A stretch of DNA of 64,000 nt from Salticus scenicus (GCA_963930645.1 OZ005648.1:496001-560000); one strand, 5' to 3'. Positions 23,051-34,341 are shown, counted from the first letter of the stretch. Numbers and translations: made by a program. The notes: generated from the sequence alone by a model not told the origin.

Positions 23051-25324
23051 AAAAGAGCTCTATGATTCATCAGAAAATTTAAAACACAATATATAAAAAG
23101 TTTTTTTTCTTTTTTTTTTTTTTTTAATCTTATAATTATTTTTATATCATTTTGCACGTGCGCTTTCTATTTCCCAATTCAAAATTATATATACATTTAA
23201 AAAAAAAAAAAATCGACGGTGTTTGTAAGTAGAAATTGACTTTAAAAAATTTTCTTTTATATTACTTGTTTATTTTTAAAAAGATGAATTAATGAAATCT
23301 GTATGGAGGAGGAAAAAAAAAAAAAAAAGTCAAGACATTTTGAAACGAACTTTTATGATACTTTTATTTATTTATTTTTGGTGTTTTTCTACAGTGACAT
23401 ATTGTTCTGTAATTCGATGTGTTTATGTTGTCTTTGTAGCATTAATTTTTGTGAGAGAGTGTCTGTATTTGCTTAGGTGATTAATTCTTTTTTATCAAAG
23501 AAAGGAGGGGGGTGAGGGGTTCAAGCCATTATTTTTTAGTTTAAAAGTATTATCTGAATAATTAGCTAACTCGATAGTGATATGATAGTGATATTAGAAA
23601 CAGGGATAAAGGAAAAAGGACAGGTAAAAAGTTAAATAATTAAAAAATAAAAAAAGTATAAAATAAAAATAAATGAATAAATATGCAATTTTCTATTTTA
23701 TAATGTTCGCAAAATCAATAACTTTAAAATGATATTTTGAATTTCTCCATTTAGTATACGAAAGATTTCTTCTTTTATTTTCGGCCAGAAAATAAATAAA
23801 ATAAAATAAAATAAAATAAAAAATAAAAAAATATTTTCCACGGAAACGAAACGTATCGTATATTTTAGTATCGTTAGAATTGTTGCTGATAATGAATAGC
23901 TATCATAGTTGTGTGGAAACAATAGCCTCATGACAATAATATCTGTTTTCCTGCTATCAGAATCTGTTTCTGGTCTTTTAAATCAAAATCAAACTTTGTT
24001 TTGATAGGAATGTAGATTCAGCAATTTATTTTGAAAATGATCCTTAAAATTTATCGGTGGCTCGAATTTTATGTAAATGCTCTTTCGAAAAAAAAAAAAA
24101 AATGTGTATATATATATATTCCTTTCAACGAATGATAAAGAAGTGTAAAAATTGAGGTTGTTACACTTCAAAGAAAAGCATTCTTAATAAATTCAGTTTG
24201 AAAAAGGGAGATACATCTATCTTTAAGTTTTAAGTGAAAAGGTGCTAAATTCTTCAAAACTGCAACTTAAGACTGTTCCAACATAAACAGGTATTTAAAT
24301 AAATAAATAAATAATGAAATAATGAAATGAAATCTCTGATCGTTAAGGGATATTCACTGACTTTGCATCGAAACTGTAAATACTAGTCAAACTGTGATCT
24401 GGTATTATAAATAGAACTATTGATAAATATTTAAAGTTATGAAATATGTTTAAACAAACAGTTCATTGGTTTTCTGTAAAGCACATACCGAAAAATGAAT
24501 AAATAAAAATAAAAATAAATAATTATAAGATAAAAAAAAAACTTTTTATATACCATGTTTTTAAATTTTCTGTTGAATCGTTGAATCATAGCTATACGCA
24601 AGCGAAGTGTGACGTCACTAACCGTCAGTGTGCCCCCCCCCCCCCCAAAAAAAAAAAAAAAAAAAAAAATTCTAATGTTAATTATCCATTGGATTTTTTG
24701 TAAAAAAATTATTAAAAATTAAGAACAATTATTTCCTGATTTTAATCTCCATATTTGGATATAGTTATATATAAGTTATTGTCTACATGTGTCAGATTGA
24801 GTTACTTTTGCTGTCAAATTCATAAGCTTTTAATTTTAAATTTCAAAATTGTATCGTGCTTGGCGATTTTTGTATTTGGCGATCAAAAACGTAGTACGGA
24901 GATATACATACCAGATGTATATTTTCGTAATATGCATTGTACGATATATTGTTTCATATTATTGAATGCTCTCTTAATATACATTGTTGAAATAAACATG
25001 ATTTTTGAAAGGAAGTAAATATGTTCACCAAATAATTTGGCAATCTTTTTTTTTTTTTTTTTCCTGCCAAGAACGACTGATATCAAATATCCCGCTGCAA
25101 TATATTAATATCTTATATCAGACACTTTATTTAGACATTTGAAAACAAATTTGACTTCAAATTATGTTAGAATATTTGTTATTTTCCTTTTAATTATTAT
25201 ATTAGTTGGATATTTATTGTGTAAATATAACCCTCTGAAATGAAATGTTTATGTTTACATTCGAAAATGGAAGTTAGAGATTTTTTTTTTTTTTACAGTT
25301 TTGAAATTTAAAATTAAAATTTTA
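23051..25324. other. AT-rich spacer, no gene seen
   Basis: Several homopolymers (poly-T at 23101-23125, poly-C then poly-A at 24633-24669, poly-T near 25048-25061) and an (AAAAT)n-like tract at 23792-23830. Short frames show only low-complexity translation. Confidence 0.55.
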
Positions 25325-25450
25325 TCAATTTTACAGCAAATAAAATTTTTAAAGTGATAATGACGTCAGTTTTTGTAAGATGCATCATTTAACTTTTTAC
25401 AATATTTTAACGTTCACGTTTAATTAAATGTATTTATTTTTGTGTCGATA
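25325..25450 (-). repeat. Inverted copy of the 22.93-23.05 kb repeat
   Basis: Read on the minus strand it matches 22925-23050, including ACGTCATTATCACTTT and TTAATTAAACGTGAAC-like text. It lies about 400 bp upstream of the Gypsy gag remnant. Confidence 0.55.
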
Positions 25451-25857
25451 TCTACTCTTAATCCGTGGTTTTTATTAACAAAGCTCATAGCAGACATGAT
25501 AAAAATATTGCGCTCGCAAATGGCGAGTTATTACTAGCACGTGGTGAACGGTAAGATTTTATTTAGCCCTTCCGATATATTGCCAGAACTTTTTAATAGT
25601 TTGAAAAGGTCCCGAATTACCATTATTTTCTGTATATATGAATTTTTATTTATTTATTTATATTATTACATTATTATTATTTTTCGATAGGATAATTTGT
25701 TTATTTTGACTTGTATGAATATATATATATTTTTTTTTTTTCATGCTCATTTATATTTAAGATTAACCCTAACGCCTTATTTAAATTTTTTATCCTGCAT
25801 TTTGTAATTATTATACATTTTAAGACCATATTTTATTCCCTTCTTCCAAAATGCCAG

Positions 25858-27320
25858 ATGAAAACGAAATTAATGCCAGTCAGGGCAAAGGGCAATGCAG
25901 TAGCCCGCGTCGCTATGAAACTACCCCCATTTTGGAAAAATAATCCTGCTCTATGGTTTGTCCAAATGGAATCAAATTTTTCTCTATCAGACATAACTGC
26001 TGATATTACTAAGTTTAATTATGTAGTTTCTGCCCTCGACGCTGATGTATTTAATTCAGTAAGCTATCTGATTTTACGCCCTCCTGACGGAAATCGCTAC
26101 AAAGCTTTAAAAGGTAGGCTTATTGAAGTTCACTTAGAAAGCGAAGCTTCTAAAATACGCACCTTACTACAGGGTTTAGAATTAGGAGACCAGCGTCCTT
26201 CTCAATTACTTACACGGATGCGTGCATTAGCTGGTGATACTGTAGGTGAACCTCTTTTAAAATCTTTGTGGATACCTCACTCTACCCAAACAGTTTTAGC
26301 TGTACTTAATGAGGACCTTTCTAATTTAGCAGCTGTAGCTGACAAGGTTAATGATCTCACAAGTAATTCTAACATTAATACCATTTCAAATCCTAGCACT
26401 TCAGCTGCATTATTTTCCGATCAAAAAATCACTCAACTTGAACAACAAATTTCTCACTTTAACAACCTTAGTTAATGAGCTCCGACTAGAAAAACGTTCA
26501 TCCCGTACTCGACAAAGATCAAATAGCTTCAGGCGTAATCAATCCCGTGAACGTGATAGACAATATAAAGAGCCGGCCAATGTGTTTTGCTTTTATCACA
26601 CTAAGGCCCGCTGTACACTGACGAGACATGTGACAAGTTTGAAGCGACATGCGACACGCGCGTGCTCTAAACGGTTTTCAGGAGATGAAGTTGTATTTAG
26701 AGCATGCGCGTGTCGCACGTCGCTTCAAACTTGTCTCATGTCTCGTCAGTGTACGGCGGGCCTAACTTTGGAAAAAAAAGCAAACAAGTGCAACCCACCT
26801 TGCTTTTTCCACAATCCGGAAAGCTAAATTGGCGCTCACTCACTGGCCATGACCGCCAGATCAGTCGACTCATGTTGGCCGATAAAAAATTAAATAAACA
26901 ATTTTTAATTAAGACGGGAGCAGATATATCTGTTCTGCCTAAGAGCTTTGCCCCTCTTGCAAAACCTTCTACAGATTTACTTCTTTTCGCTGCCAACGGG
27001 ACAAAAATAAAAACTTTCGGCACCAAACTTCTAAGTCTTGGTTTAAACTTGCTTCGAGTCTTCACATAGTCTTTCGTTACTGCGGATGTGAGTCAACCAA
27101 TAATTGGAACAGATTTTTTAAAACATTTCAACCTCCTTGTTGACGTTAAGAATGGTTTTCTTATTGATGCCAAAACTAAACTGACTTCTCGCGAAAAATT
27201 TTCAATTTTCAATTCTTTAAAATCTAACATTTCAATTATGCTTGGTGACTCTGAATTTGACAAAATACTCGCTTGCTTTTACTTATCATTTGTTTTTCTT
27301 CTTTTATTTAAAATGCATTA
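25858..27320 (+). pseudogene. Ty3/Gypsy gag-protease remnant, interrupted
   Basis: Gag is recognisable from about 25915: LPPFWKNNPALWFVQMESNF, then ELGDQRPSQLLTRMRALAG and LAAVADKVNDL, the arthropod Gypsy gag pattern. The frame stops at 26475 and continues one frame over (LRLEKRSSRTRQRS... to VFCFYHTK, the start of the zinc knuckle). A MITE at 26605-26762 splits the knuckle; after it FGKK returns, with one extra A placing the rest of the knuckle out of frame. The protease follows with FLIKTGADISVLP, where the catalytic Asp of the usual DTGA is Lys. A TAG at 27067 sits where Trp is expected, before SFVTADV and PIIGTDFL. No RT or integrase follows. Confidence 0.88.
26605..26762. mobile_element. 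Harbinger/Tourist-like MITE with TAA duplication
   Basis: This 158-bp near-perfect palindrome starts GGCCCGCTGTACACTGACGA and ends with its inverse. TAA flanks it at 26602-26604 and 26763-26765. A 3-bp TAA/TTA duplication with a GG-start TIR is typical of PIF/Harbinger MITEs. Its arms are much more GC-rich than the host element and differ at few positions, suggesting a recent insertion into the gag zinc-knuckle region. Confidence 0.85.
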
Positions 27321-27453
27321 GAGAACTTATCCCAGAAGGAATCTTCTCTAACTACCCGAGAAGATCTTTCTTGGGATATGCCCCTATTTTTCAAAATTTA
27401 ACAATTAAAAATAAAAAAAAAACTGTAATATTAAAAATTAAAACATGGAAATA

Positions 27454-27666
27454 CAGACGGTAACAAAAGTGTCCGAACACTAGCAAAAATTCCTATGTAA
27501 AAAAAGTGCATTTCATACGGTTTTGTTAAATAAATCCTTGTCAAATCCTGTTCTTAGTCAGTGTAAGAACATGATTCGATAAGGATTTATTTAACAAAAT
27601 CGTATGAAGTATACTTTTTTTACATAGGAATTTTTGCTAGTGTTCGAACACTTTTGTTACCGACTG
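27454..27666. mobile_element. Mariner-type MITE with TA duplication
   Basis: Inverted repeats CAGWCGGTAACAAAAGTGTY extend inward through CGAACACTAGCAAAAATTCC, at least 60 bp. TA flanks both ends (27452-27453, 27667-27668). The 213-bp element is almost entirely palindromic and non-coding. Confidence 0.85.
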
Positions 27667-27668
27667 TA

Positions 27669-28220
27669 CTTGCTTTCAAATAATGCCAAAATTGTCTAAA
27701 TAGCACAAAGAACAATGAAATAATGAATTTTTCAATTGGAACAACAGAAAAACGACTGAACATTCTTACCAACATGATATGTATACATATGTGTGTGTGT
27801 GTATAATTAAATATTCTATTATGATTTAAGAGTGCTTAAATTTATATTGATCTTTTCTTATGTTTCAGGTCAATTTTAATTTGTCGAAGAAAGAGAATTC
27901 TGAATATTTTAAACCTTAAAAAACGAACACTTGAATAATAGAAACTTAAATATATATATACAGTGTATTTATTTGTAATTACTAAGTACCTGAAAACGTG
28001 CAGGTTACAATACTGTATGTTGTTCATACCATAAAATAGATGAATGTTTATTGGCAAAATTGTAAGAGAAGAATAAACACGTATGCATCATTTGATTGTT
28101 CAGTTGATCGGATGTGAAAAGCATAAAAACACTCTAGTCATATATGGAAAGTTTAGACATATTTCAAACGTACTTTTTATGAAACAATTTGTTTACTACA
28201 ATATTTGGTATTTTTTTTAT
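27669..28220. promoter_or_regulatory. Upstream region of the HEPN-like gene, no promoter resolved
   Basis: AT-rich sequence with (TG)n at 27790-27802. TTTTTTTTATTTCAATAG at 28211-28228 looks like a branch/polypyrimidine tract and acceptor, so part of this stretch is probably the intron before the coding exon. No upstream exon could be assigned. Confidence 0.35.
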
Positions 28221-28228
28221 TTCAATAG
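28221..28228 (+). other. Candidate 3' splice site before the coding exon
   Basis: A T-rich run from 28211 ends TTCAATAG at 28228, eight bases before the ATG at 28237. This supports a non-coding upstream exon and the choice of start. The in-frame TTG farther upstream (28189) would put the acceptor inside the coding sequence and is unlikely as a start. Confidence 0.5.
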
Positions 28229-28236
28229 ATCAGAAA

Positions 28237-31200
28237 ATGGTGATAAAAATACCTCAGCATCATGACTTTCCGCAGCCATTCAGAAAGAAAGTTCTTGATA
28301 AGTTAAGATCTTCTCTACCTGAGTGGGAAATTTGCGTACCCAAAGTACTCGATCTTGAGTGGTCCATTGTATTGTCGTATTTGATGTCAACAAACTACCG
28401 AGACAAAAGAGATTTTGCAACGCGGCTGAAATCTTTAACAGGAAACAACGAAAATGCAAAGTTAGTAAGCAAATCTGTCAGACGTTTCAACCCTTTCAGG
28501 AACAGATGCTCCTGCTTTTATGATGAAGTTCTCAAAACTGTTGTAAACGATTTCAGAAAGAATCTGAATTGGGATAAGCTATCTCGGGTTTCCGATAAAT
28601 TAACTGTTGCTTCCAAAGCTCTAGAATGCCCAATACTACTTATAAATGATTATGCAAAATCAGAAAATTATCGTATTTTCAAAAATGATGTGAAAAGAAC
28701 TCAAACTTTCATAGTTTTAATAGCATTTTCATTCGAAGATTTTAATGAGCGCCCTACAACTGTTTACAATTTTATGATTGATAATGCCTTCGGACTAAGA
28801 ATGAAAAAAGCTGCTTTGCATTATTATTTAAAGGAAACTGATGTACCGAAAAAAATGATTCAAATGTTAACAGATGATGTTGCTAAAGAGGATATTTTTA
28901 TAAAAGCAGCTTTGAACAGCAAGTATGAAAATGCTGTCTTAGAGGTGTACAAATCACCCTATGTTGTATCAAAACTGATAGAAGCTGGGTATGAAATGGA
29001 TCCTAGAGCAAAAGATTCTGATGGATTTTCTGGTCTTTTTCACGCTTTGACACTTAAAAATCAAAAAGTGTTGTATAAGTTGTACTATTTCGCAGTTGAC
29101 GATTGTTGTAAGACTGAAATTTCATTTAGAAATCCCGATCCCAATATTGTGTCAAACCTTCAGTACATCGAGGATCTACTTCAAGAAAACATATCAAAAC
29201 TGAAAGATTCAAAAAGCCTTCAACAAAACACTGATATGAAAATGAAATTGAAAGAATTGTTGAGACTAAATAGGTTTCTCATAGAATTTAACAGAAAAAA
29301 TCTTCAAATTAAAAACAGGTTAAACTATTATGAATCTAATGATATTGTATTTGAAGCCAACAAAAGAAGAGATATTATAGTTTCTTTACTAGATACTTAT
29401 AAGAAATTTTTCAACTATGAAGAAAAATCATCTTTATTCCCCTTAGATGATTATATTTTCCATAAGGATTATTATCTTTCAGTCGATATAGTTGCTGCAA
29501 CAATTTTCTTTGATAATATCATTTTTTTAAAAGAAAGATTAATGCTTGATAATGACAAACAGTTTTCGGAAATCGAATCTTCTTTTTTCTTTTTCACTCT
29601 ATGTAACTTAGCTTTTGGAAAAGCAGAATTCGTCGATGCTATCAAAGCACTCACATTCTATTCCTCGAGGGATACCACGTACATATTTCCTTTGATGCAT
29701 CGCTTTGACAATTTGTATAAGGTGAACAGTTTTAGCAAAATTCTGCATGATATTGATATAAAAGAAGATAATGTTGTCACTCACATTCCAGAAAGTGAAA
29801 TTCTTTCCATTTTACATTCCCATCCTATTATAAAGAACTTTCTTGAAATGACCAGAGTAGTGAATTATATCAGAATATGCAAGAGCGTAAGAGTTATGGG
29901 TGTTAAATCAGTTTTGGTGATAGAGCGCGTTCTACAAGTAATAGGTGAATGCTTGGCACCAGAAAAAAAGGATGATTATTCTTTCAAGCGGTTCTTATCT
30001 TTATGCTTGCCGAAAGAAGTTGCACAAATACTTCGCCGTCTAAGACATGTATTAACTCACTTAAAGGGACATGCTTTTCCTTCAAAAGTTAAATGCGAAA
30101 AAAATATTTCGTTATTTAGATCCATTTTAAAAGAAATCCATGGTATCGACGAATGTTTTAAACCAGTATATCGCATTATAACGCTAAGCTGTATTATCGA
30201 TCAGTACGAGGTTGAACTTCAAAGAATAAAACAACCGGCACATTTAATTTCGCCTGCCTTGGCAACTTCGACAGTATTGACTACAGAAATTACCTCAAAC
30301 AATCTTCGCACTGATTTTTTAAAACGAATAAGACCAAATTGTCGTATTTTTCTAGAAACAGCCTTGATAAATTTAAAAAACGAAATCGAGAAAGAATATC
30401 TTTCTTCGATGATTAATGTTGAGGATGTGAAACACAGGATCATTTATTTGTTATGGCCTATAAAATGGTTTCTCGAACTACTACAGCAATGTGAAATAAA
30501 CGATATTGCTATTCTTTTAAATTCACTTACAAACTTAGAATCATGCAGCGTTAATAGTATAGGTAATTTGAAATCAAAGACCGATACTTTCATCAAAGGA
30601 TGCTTTGATCTTCTTCCAAGTATCAGTGTCGTTAGAAAAAGAAATAGGGCTAATGCATTAAAATCTTTAAAACATGTCGAGTATTTTATGAAAGTGTTAA
30701 AAGGGTTCGTCTTTTTATCGGAAGAAGAAAAAGACGAAATACGGAAAGAAGTTCCCGATGAAATAAAAAAACAAGTACTCATGAAGAACAGACTTATTCA
30801 GTGTGCAGAAGAAGGTTTCACTTTGGAAATTGACGTGTATTCTGCAGAATTTAATTTGACTTACCTTTCAAGAAAAAAAATGAAAGATTTACAAATGAAG
30901 TATGAGAGTAAAGATCTTTCTGCTCTTACGATACTGAAATCACAAGATCCCATAGCAGAGCTCGAAGAAATATTCGTCAAAAATAGCGCCGAGAAGAAGA
31001 AATATGATAAACTCTGCGAAACCATGCAGTTTTCAGAGAAAACAAGAAAAACACTTAGTAAGTTAGTTGCTGGACAGAGGAAGAAAATTCCAGCAAACAA
31101 TTTGATAAATTTACTCGATAGAATACAGCTTTTGAAAGCAATTATTATCGACGAAGATGAAGAAATACAGAGACTATGGTTAAGAATTAAACGGGAGACA

Positions 31201-31668
31201 TCTAGACAACTCATTGAGGAAAAGATTGTACGACGCTATCTAAAGGATCTTCGGTTTCAAACGGCAGTTGAAATGCTTTTGTTTGACTGCATGATCCTAC
31301 ATGAAGGAGTGAAACTTCCTGAAAATTTATGGATCAAGTCTTCAAAGCTTTTTCAGGGCATCAATATGCGCAACATTATTAGCCATGGAAATCCTTTAGT
31401 AGAAAATTTGTGCTTGTCGCTAGATCCACAAGAATTGCCATCCGAAATTATCAAAAAAATTCTTATATTAATCAGAGGTGAAGATGCCATAAAAGCAATA
31501 CTTCAATTATATGAACGTGTCCATAATGATTTTACGAAATTTTCGGAAGTAATTAATTCATCTGATCACGATGGTTGTTCTGAATTGCGTATTCAAATTA
31601 CGGATTGCAAAGAATGGAAGAACTATGCATTGCTTTTACCTGACAACCACAGAGAAAAAGTTGCTTAA
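28237..31668 (+). CDS. Large protein with two HEPN-like R-x4-H motifs
   Basis: This uninterrupted 1,143-codon exon begins at an ATG in good context (AAAATGG). I do not recognise a named family. Residues 603-608 read RHVLTH in the setting LRRLRHVLTHLKGHAFP, and residues 1045-1050 read RNIISH in MRNIISHGNPLVENL. Both are R-x4-H motifs in a helix-turn setting typical of HEPN domains, which in many proteins are RNA-cleaving. Around residues 243-275, KLIEAGYEMDPRAKDSDGF resembles a degenerate ankyrin repeat. The N-terminus has a Cys pair at 91 and 93 (NRCSCFYDEV). No signal peptide or membrane segment is evident, so it is likely intracellular. Its G+C is visibly above its flanks and no stop interrupts it, unlike all neighbours. 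It could be a single-exon effector or defence gene, or an old element-borne gene. Confidence 0.8.
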   Translation: MVIKIPQHHDFPQPFRKKVLDKLRSSLPEWEICVPKVLDLEWSIVLSYLMSTNYRDKRDFATRLKSLTGNNENAKLVSKSVRRFNPFRNRCSCFYDEVLKTVVNDFRKNLNWDKLSRVSDKLTVASKALECPILLINDYAKSENYRIFKNDVKRTQTFIVLIAFSFEDFNERPTTVYNFMIDNAFGLRMKKAALHYYLKETDVPKKMIQMLTDDVAKEDIFIKAALNSKYENAVLEVYKSPYVVSKLIEAGYEMDPRAKDSDGFSGLFHALTLKNQKVLYKLYYFAVDDCCKTEISFRNPDPNIVSNLQYIEDLLQENISKLKDSKSLQQNTDMKMKLKELLRLNRFLIEFNRKNLQIKNRLNYYESNDIVFEANKRRDIIVSLLDTYKKFFNYEEKSSLFPLDDYIFHKDYYLSVDIVAATIFFDNIIFLKERLMLDNDKQFSEIESSFFFFTLCNLAFGKAEFVDAIKALTFYSSRDTTYIFPLMHRFDNLYKVNSFSKILHDIDIKEDNVVTHIPESEILSILHSHPIIKNFLEMTRVVNYIRICKSVRVMGVKSVLVIERVLQVIGECLAPEKKDDYSFKRFLSLCLPKEVAQILRRLRHVLTHLKGHAFPSKVKCEKNISLFRSILKEIHGIDECFKPVYRIITLSCIIDQYEVELQRIKQPAHLISPALATSTVLTTEITSNNLRTDFLKRIRPNCRIFLETALINLKNEIEKEYLSSMINVEDVKHRIIYLLWPIKWFLELLQQCEINDIAILLNSLTNLESCSVNSIGNLKSKTDTFIKGCFDLLPSISVVRKRNRANALKSLKHVEYFMKVLKGFVFLSEEEKDEIRKEVPDEIKKQVLMKNRLIQCAEEGFTLEIDVYSAEFNLTYLSRKKMKDLQMKYESKDLSALTILKSQDPIAELEEIFVKNSAEKKKYDKLCETMQFSEKTRKTLSKLVAGQRKKIPANNLINLLDRIQLLKAIIIDEDEEIQRLWLRIKRETSRQLIEEKIVRRYLKDLRFQTAVEMLLFDCMILHEGVKLPENLWIKSSKLFQGINMRNIISHGNPLVENLCLSLDPQELPSEIIKKILILIRGEDAIKAILQLYERVHNDFTKFSEVINSSDHDGCSELRIQITDCKEWKNYALLLPDNHREKVA

Positions 31669-31870
31669 GATGAAGTAATTGGACTCTTATTTATATAAAA
31701 ATATTTATATTATATATATTATCTTATTACATATAAATAGTAGATCCATATGCATATGTCAATGAAATTCTTGAGAAATTTATTAATTTACTTTCTTGAA
31801 ACCAAATGAGAATTTCTTCATTCCTTAATTCATCGTTATAAAATGTGAAATCTAAACTGTTTAAAATAAA
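31669..31870 (+). terminator. 3' UTR with AATAAA polyadenylation signal
   Basis: AATAAA lies at 31865-31870, about 200 nt after the TAA stop at 31666-31668, followed by T-rich sequence. Position and sequence fit the cleavage/polyadenylation signal of the upstream gene. Confidence 0.5.
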
Positions 31871-32294
31871 TTTTGTACTAAGACCTTAAAATCTGAATTA
31901 TGTTGAAGATTTTTTCATATATGTATCAGATTGTGCACGATAAAATTTCAACTTTATATACGAATGAAATATTCTTGTACTTACGAAATTCACTGTATAA
32001 ACTCTTGATTCTACAAATTAAAGAAAAAAAATTACGTTGAGGTTTTTAATTCTTCAGCCTCACATTCATTTACATATAGGATAACATACATAATACATAC
32101 ATACATATATACATAATTAAACTTGGCCTATTCAACGCTCGCAATAGCTGTTTCTAAAATGCGGATTGAGTCGAAAACTTGTGTACAGACAAATCAAAGG
32201 ATGCTCTCAAAGATAATGAAAAAAGAATAAAATTAAAGTTGAATTTTAAAACTTTCCGCTAGGGGGCGCATTACACTCAAAATGCTTGAAATAA
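31871..32294. other. No gene seen
   Basis: AT-rich sequence with a (TACA)n-like tract near 32086-32114. Confidence 0.5.
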
Positions 32295-32987
32295 TCTATA
32301 TAATATTTCTCTAACGTGAACCAGTTTCAATTATTTTTTGTCGAAACGATACGATATGCGAGGGAAAAAAATAATATTTATACATGGACATTATTTAAGC
32401 ACGCGGACTTAGCTCAATGGACTAATAAGAAAAAATGAGGACATTTGTCTGATGAGATTATTTTACGATAAAATGTATTTTTAACAGTTGTTTCTTCAGA
32501 ATCTTTGCAAGCGTCATTTTAAACAAAGCAATATTTTAAAGATATATATAGAATATGAACTTTTGTGTCATAAATTGACTAAAAAACACAATCATAAAAA
32601 ATTTAATCAAAATAGGAATTAGTTTATTTTATTTATTTATTTTTAAACAAACAAAAAAATTATATCAAAATTAATAAAAAGTCATCGCTAAAATGACGAA
32701 AAGAATTTAAAAGGAGTCGTGGGAGACATTTTAAAACATTTAAAAATGTACTGCCTGTGGAAGTATGAAAATTGGGTCGTGAACCATGAATTTTATTTGG
32801 AAACCTTTCTTTGAATGATTTTGGTTACACTACTGTACAATATTAATTTGGTTTTAATAATAATTTGGCTTCTGGTAAATTAAAATTTTAATTAAGTGGT
32901 GAAATTGGTATATCATTTATGAGTTTCAAATTTTAAAGGTAAATAAGAAAAGAAATAAAGTGCGAATATTTTGCACGGGTTTGTTAG
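32295..32987 (+). mobile_element. Helitron family C, short intact copy
   Basis: It starts A|TCTATATAATATTTCTCTAA and ends GCACGGGTTTGTTAG|T, which fits a Helitron inserted between A and T. The sequence matches 49961-52573 end to end, apart from a 1.9-kb insertion in that copy. Near 32402 a block CGCGGACTTAGCTCAATGG looks like a pol III A box. No protein is encoded. Confidence 0.6.
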
Positions 32988-33989
32988 TATGTAATAAATA
33001 ACTGTGGTCTATTTTAAAAGTTTCAAACCTTATGACATTTAAAACTGTTATTCTTACAACATTTATTCTTATATTAGTGCTTATTAAGACTGGGCGATGT
33101 TGAAAATTTTACATCGCGATATATAACCAGCTTTATATCGTGATTTAACGATATATCGATCGATATTAGAAAATTTATTAACATTTTAGGAATGTTTTTA
33201 TTTTAAGGCATATAGCCTTATATAGTTTATTTAAATAAAAAATATTTTAGAAAAATACTTTTAAAAAAGTGTTTTACTTTGATTTAAATATATATATATT
33301 ATAAAATTATTAAAAACTACTTAAATAAATCTTTCTATTAAAATTCAAAAATCGAAATAAATCGTCACTTGAAAGATTCACTTCCAACTTGAAATATCAA
33401 TAATTCCCAGCTAAATTGCAGAAAAACTTTAAAAAAATAAAAAAGACACTGCACAAAACTGCAGATAATCTGAAGGTATTTGGAGGGGAAAATAAATTTA
33501 CTTCGAAACTGCAGTTATACTGTAGATTTTATGATTTTTGTACCAAATATCTTCAGATTATCTGCTGATTTTTTTTTATAGCTGAGTTATTTAAATAAAT
33601 AAATCCAGCCTCATACAGATTTTCCTGAAAATTCGTGATTGTGAATTTTTCATTAGCTAACTATGAAAATACTTGTTGTATATGAAAGGAAAAACGTAGG
33701 ACGTTGGAATAGGTGGTAAGGAGTTTAGGGAGTATCTATCATTAAGAAAGCTCACACAACAGTTTATATTATTTGCAGAGCTATAAAATTGTTAGTAACT
33801 TATGTAAACTATTCATGCATCAATAATCTGTAATAGTATAAGAATAAAATAAAAAACGTGTGCTTTTATTCTTTTACTTCTAAGTTTAAATAATTCGTTT
33901 TCCTCTCATTTAAACGAAGTAGATTTCGTTATGTAATATCCAACCGAATTCAAATTTTAATTTGTAGATCTCACTCTAAAGTTTCTAAA
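32988..33989. repeat. CGATATATCG-rich MITE-like start, then AT-rich spacer
   Basis: At 33089-33175, GGGCGATGTTG is followed by repeated CGCGATATAT, CGTGATTTAACGATATATCG and CGATCGATATT, a pattern seen at DNA-transposon ends. No partner end was found. The rest is AT-rich with no gene. Confidence 0.4.
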
Positions 33990-34132
33990 ATACATAATAC
34001 CGAATTGGGAAAGGGGGTCCAGATGTTCTCCTTTAAATTATACGGTTCTCGTCATGCCAGCACCATGTAAAATCCAAATTTAAAAATGTAAATTTTAGAC
34101 TGTAACCTCCCGTGAGAAGTCACAGTGGGGAT

Positions 34133-34341
34133 TTTCATATCTTTTCTTTTTGATATATGGTTTGATATAGAACACAGAATACCCAGACGATACCTTCTAC
34201 TTCTTTATTCCATGACTGAACGTTCTATTTACATATTTACAAGATATATCCAAAAACATTGACAATATATACATAGATGGATAGCTTATAATTGATTGCT
34301 TCATTTCCCTTCAAATACAGCGCCATTTGGTGTATACTACA
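34133..34341 (-). repeat. 3' LTR
   Basis: It matches 35337-35541 through AGATATATCCAAAA, GAACGTTCAGTCATGGA and TCTGTGTTCTATATCAAA (minus-strand text). Its minus-strand start follows the polypurine tract directly, as expected for the 3' LTR. Confidence 0.8.

Noticed and set aside
26736..27065. Minus-strand ORF opposite the Gypsy protease
   Set aside because: It is an antisense shadow of the recognisable gag-protease frame.
28189..28236. Upstream extension of the HEPN-like protein from a TTG codon
   Set aside because: TTG is not a normal eukaryotic start, and a clear polypyrimidine tract plus AG at 28228 lies inside the extension. The ATG at 28237 has good context.
30219..31214. Three minus-strand ORFs inside the large gene
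   Set aside because: They are antisense shadows rich in Ser and Phe from an A-rich sense strand.
28237..31668. Latrotoxin-like identity for the large protein
   Set aside because: It has at most one degenerate ankyrin-like stretch and no long ankyrin array, no signal for secretion and no recognisable latrotoxin N-terminal domain.
32400..32425. tRNA gene at CGCGGACTTAGCTCAATGG
   Set aside because: Only an A-box-like stretch is seen, with no B box or acceptor stem; it is part of Helitron family C.
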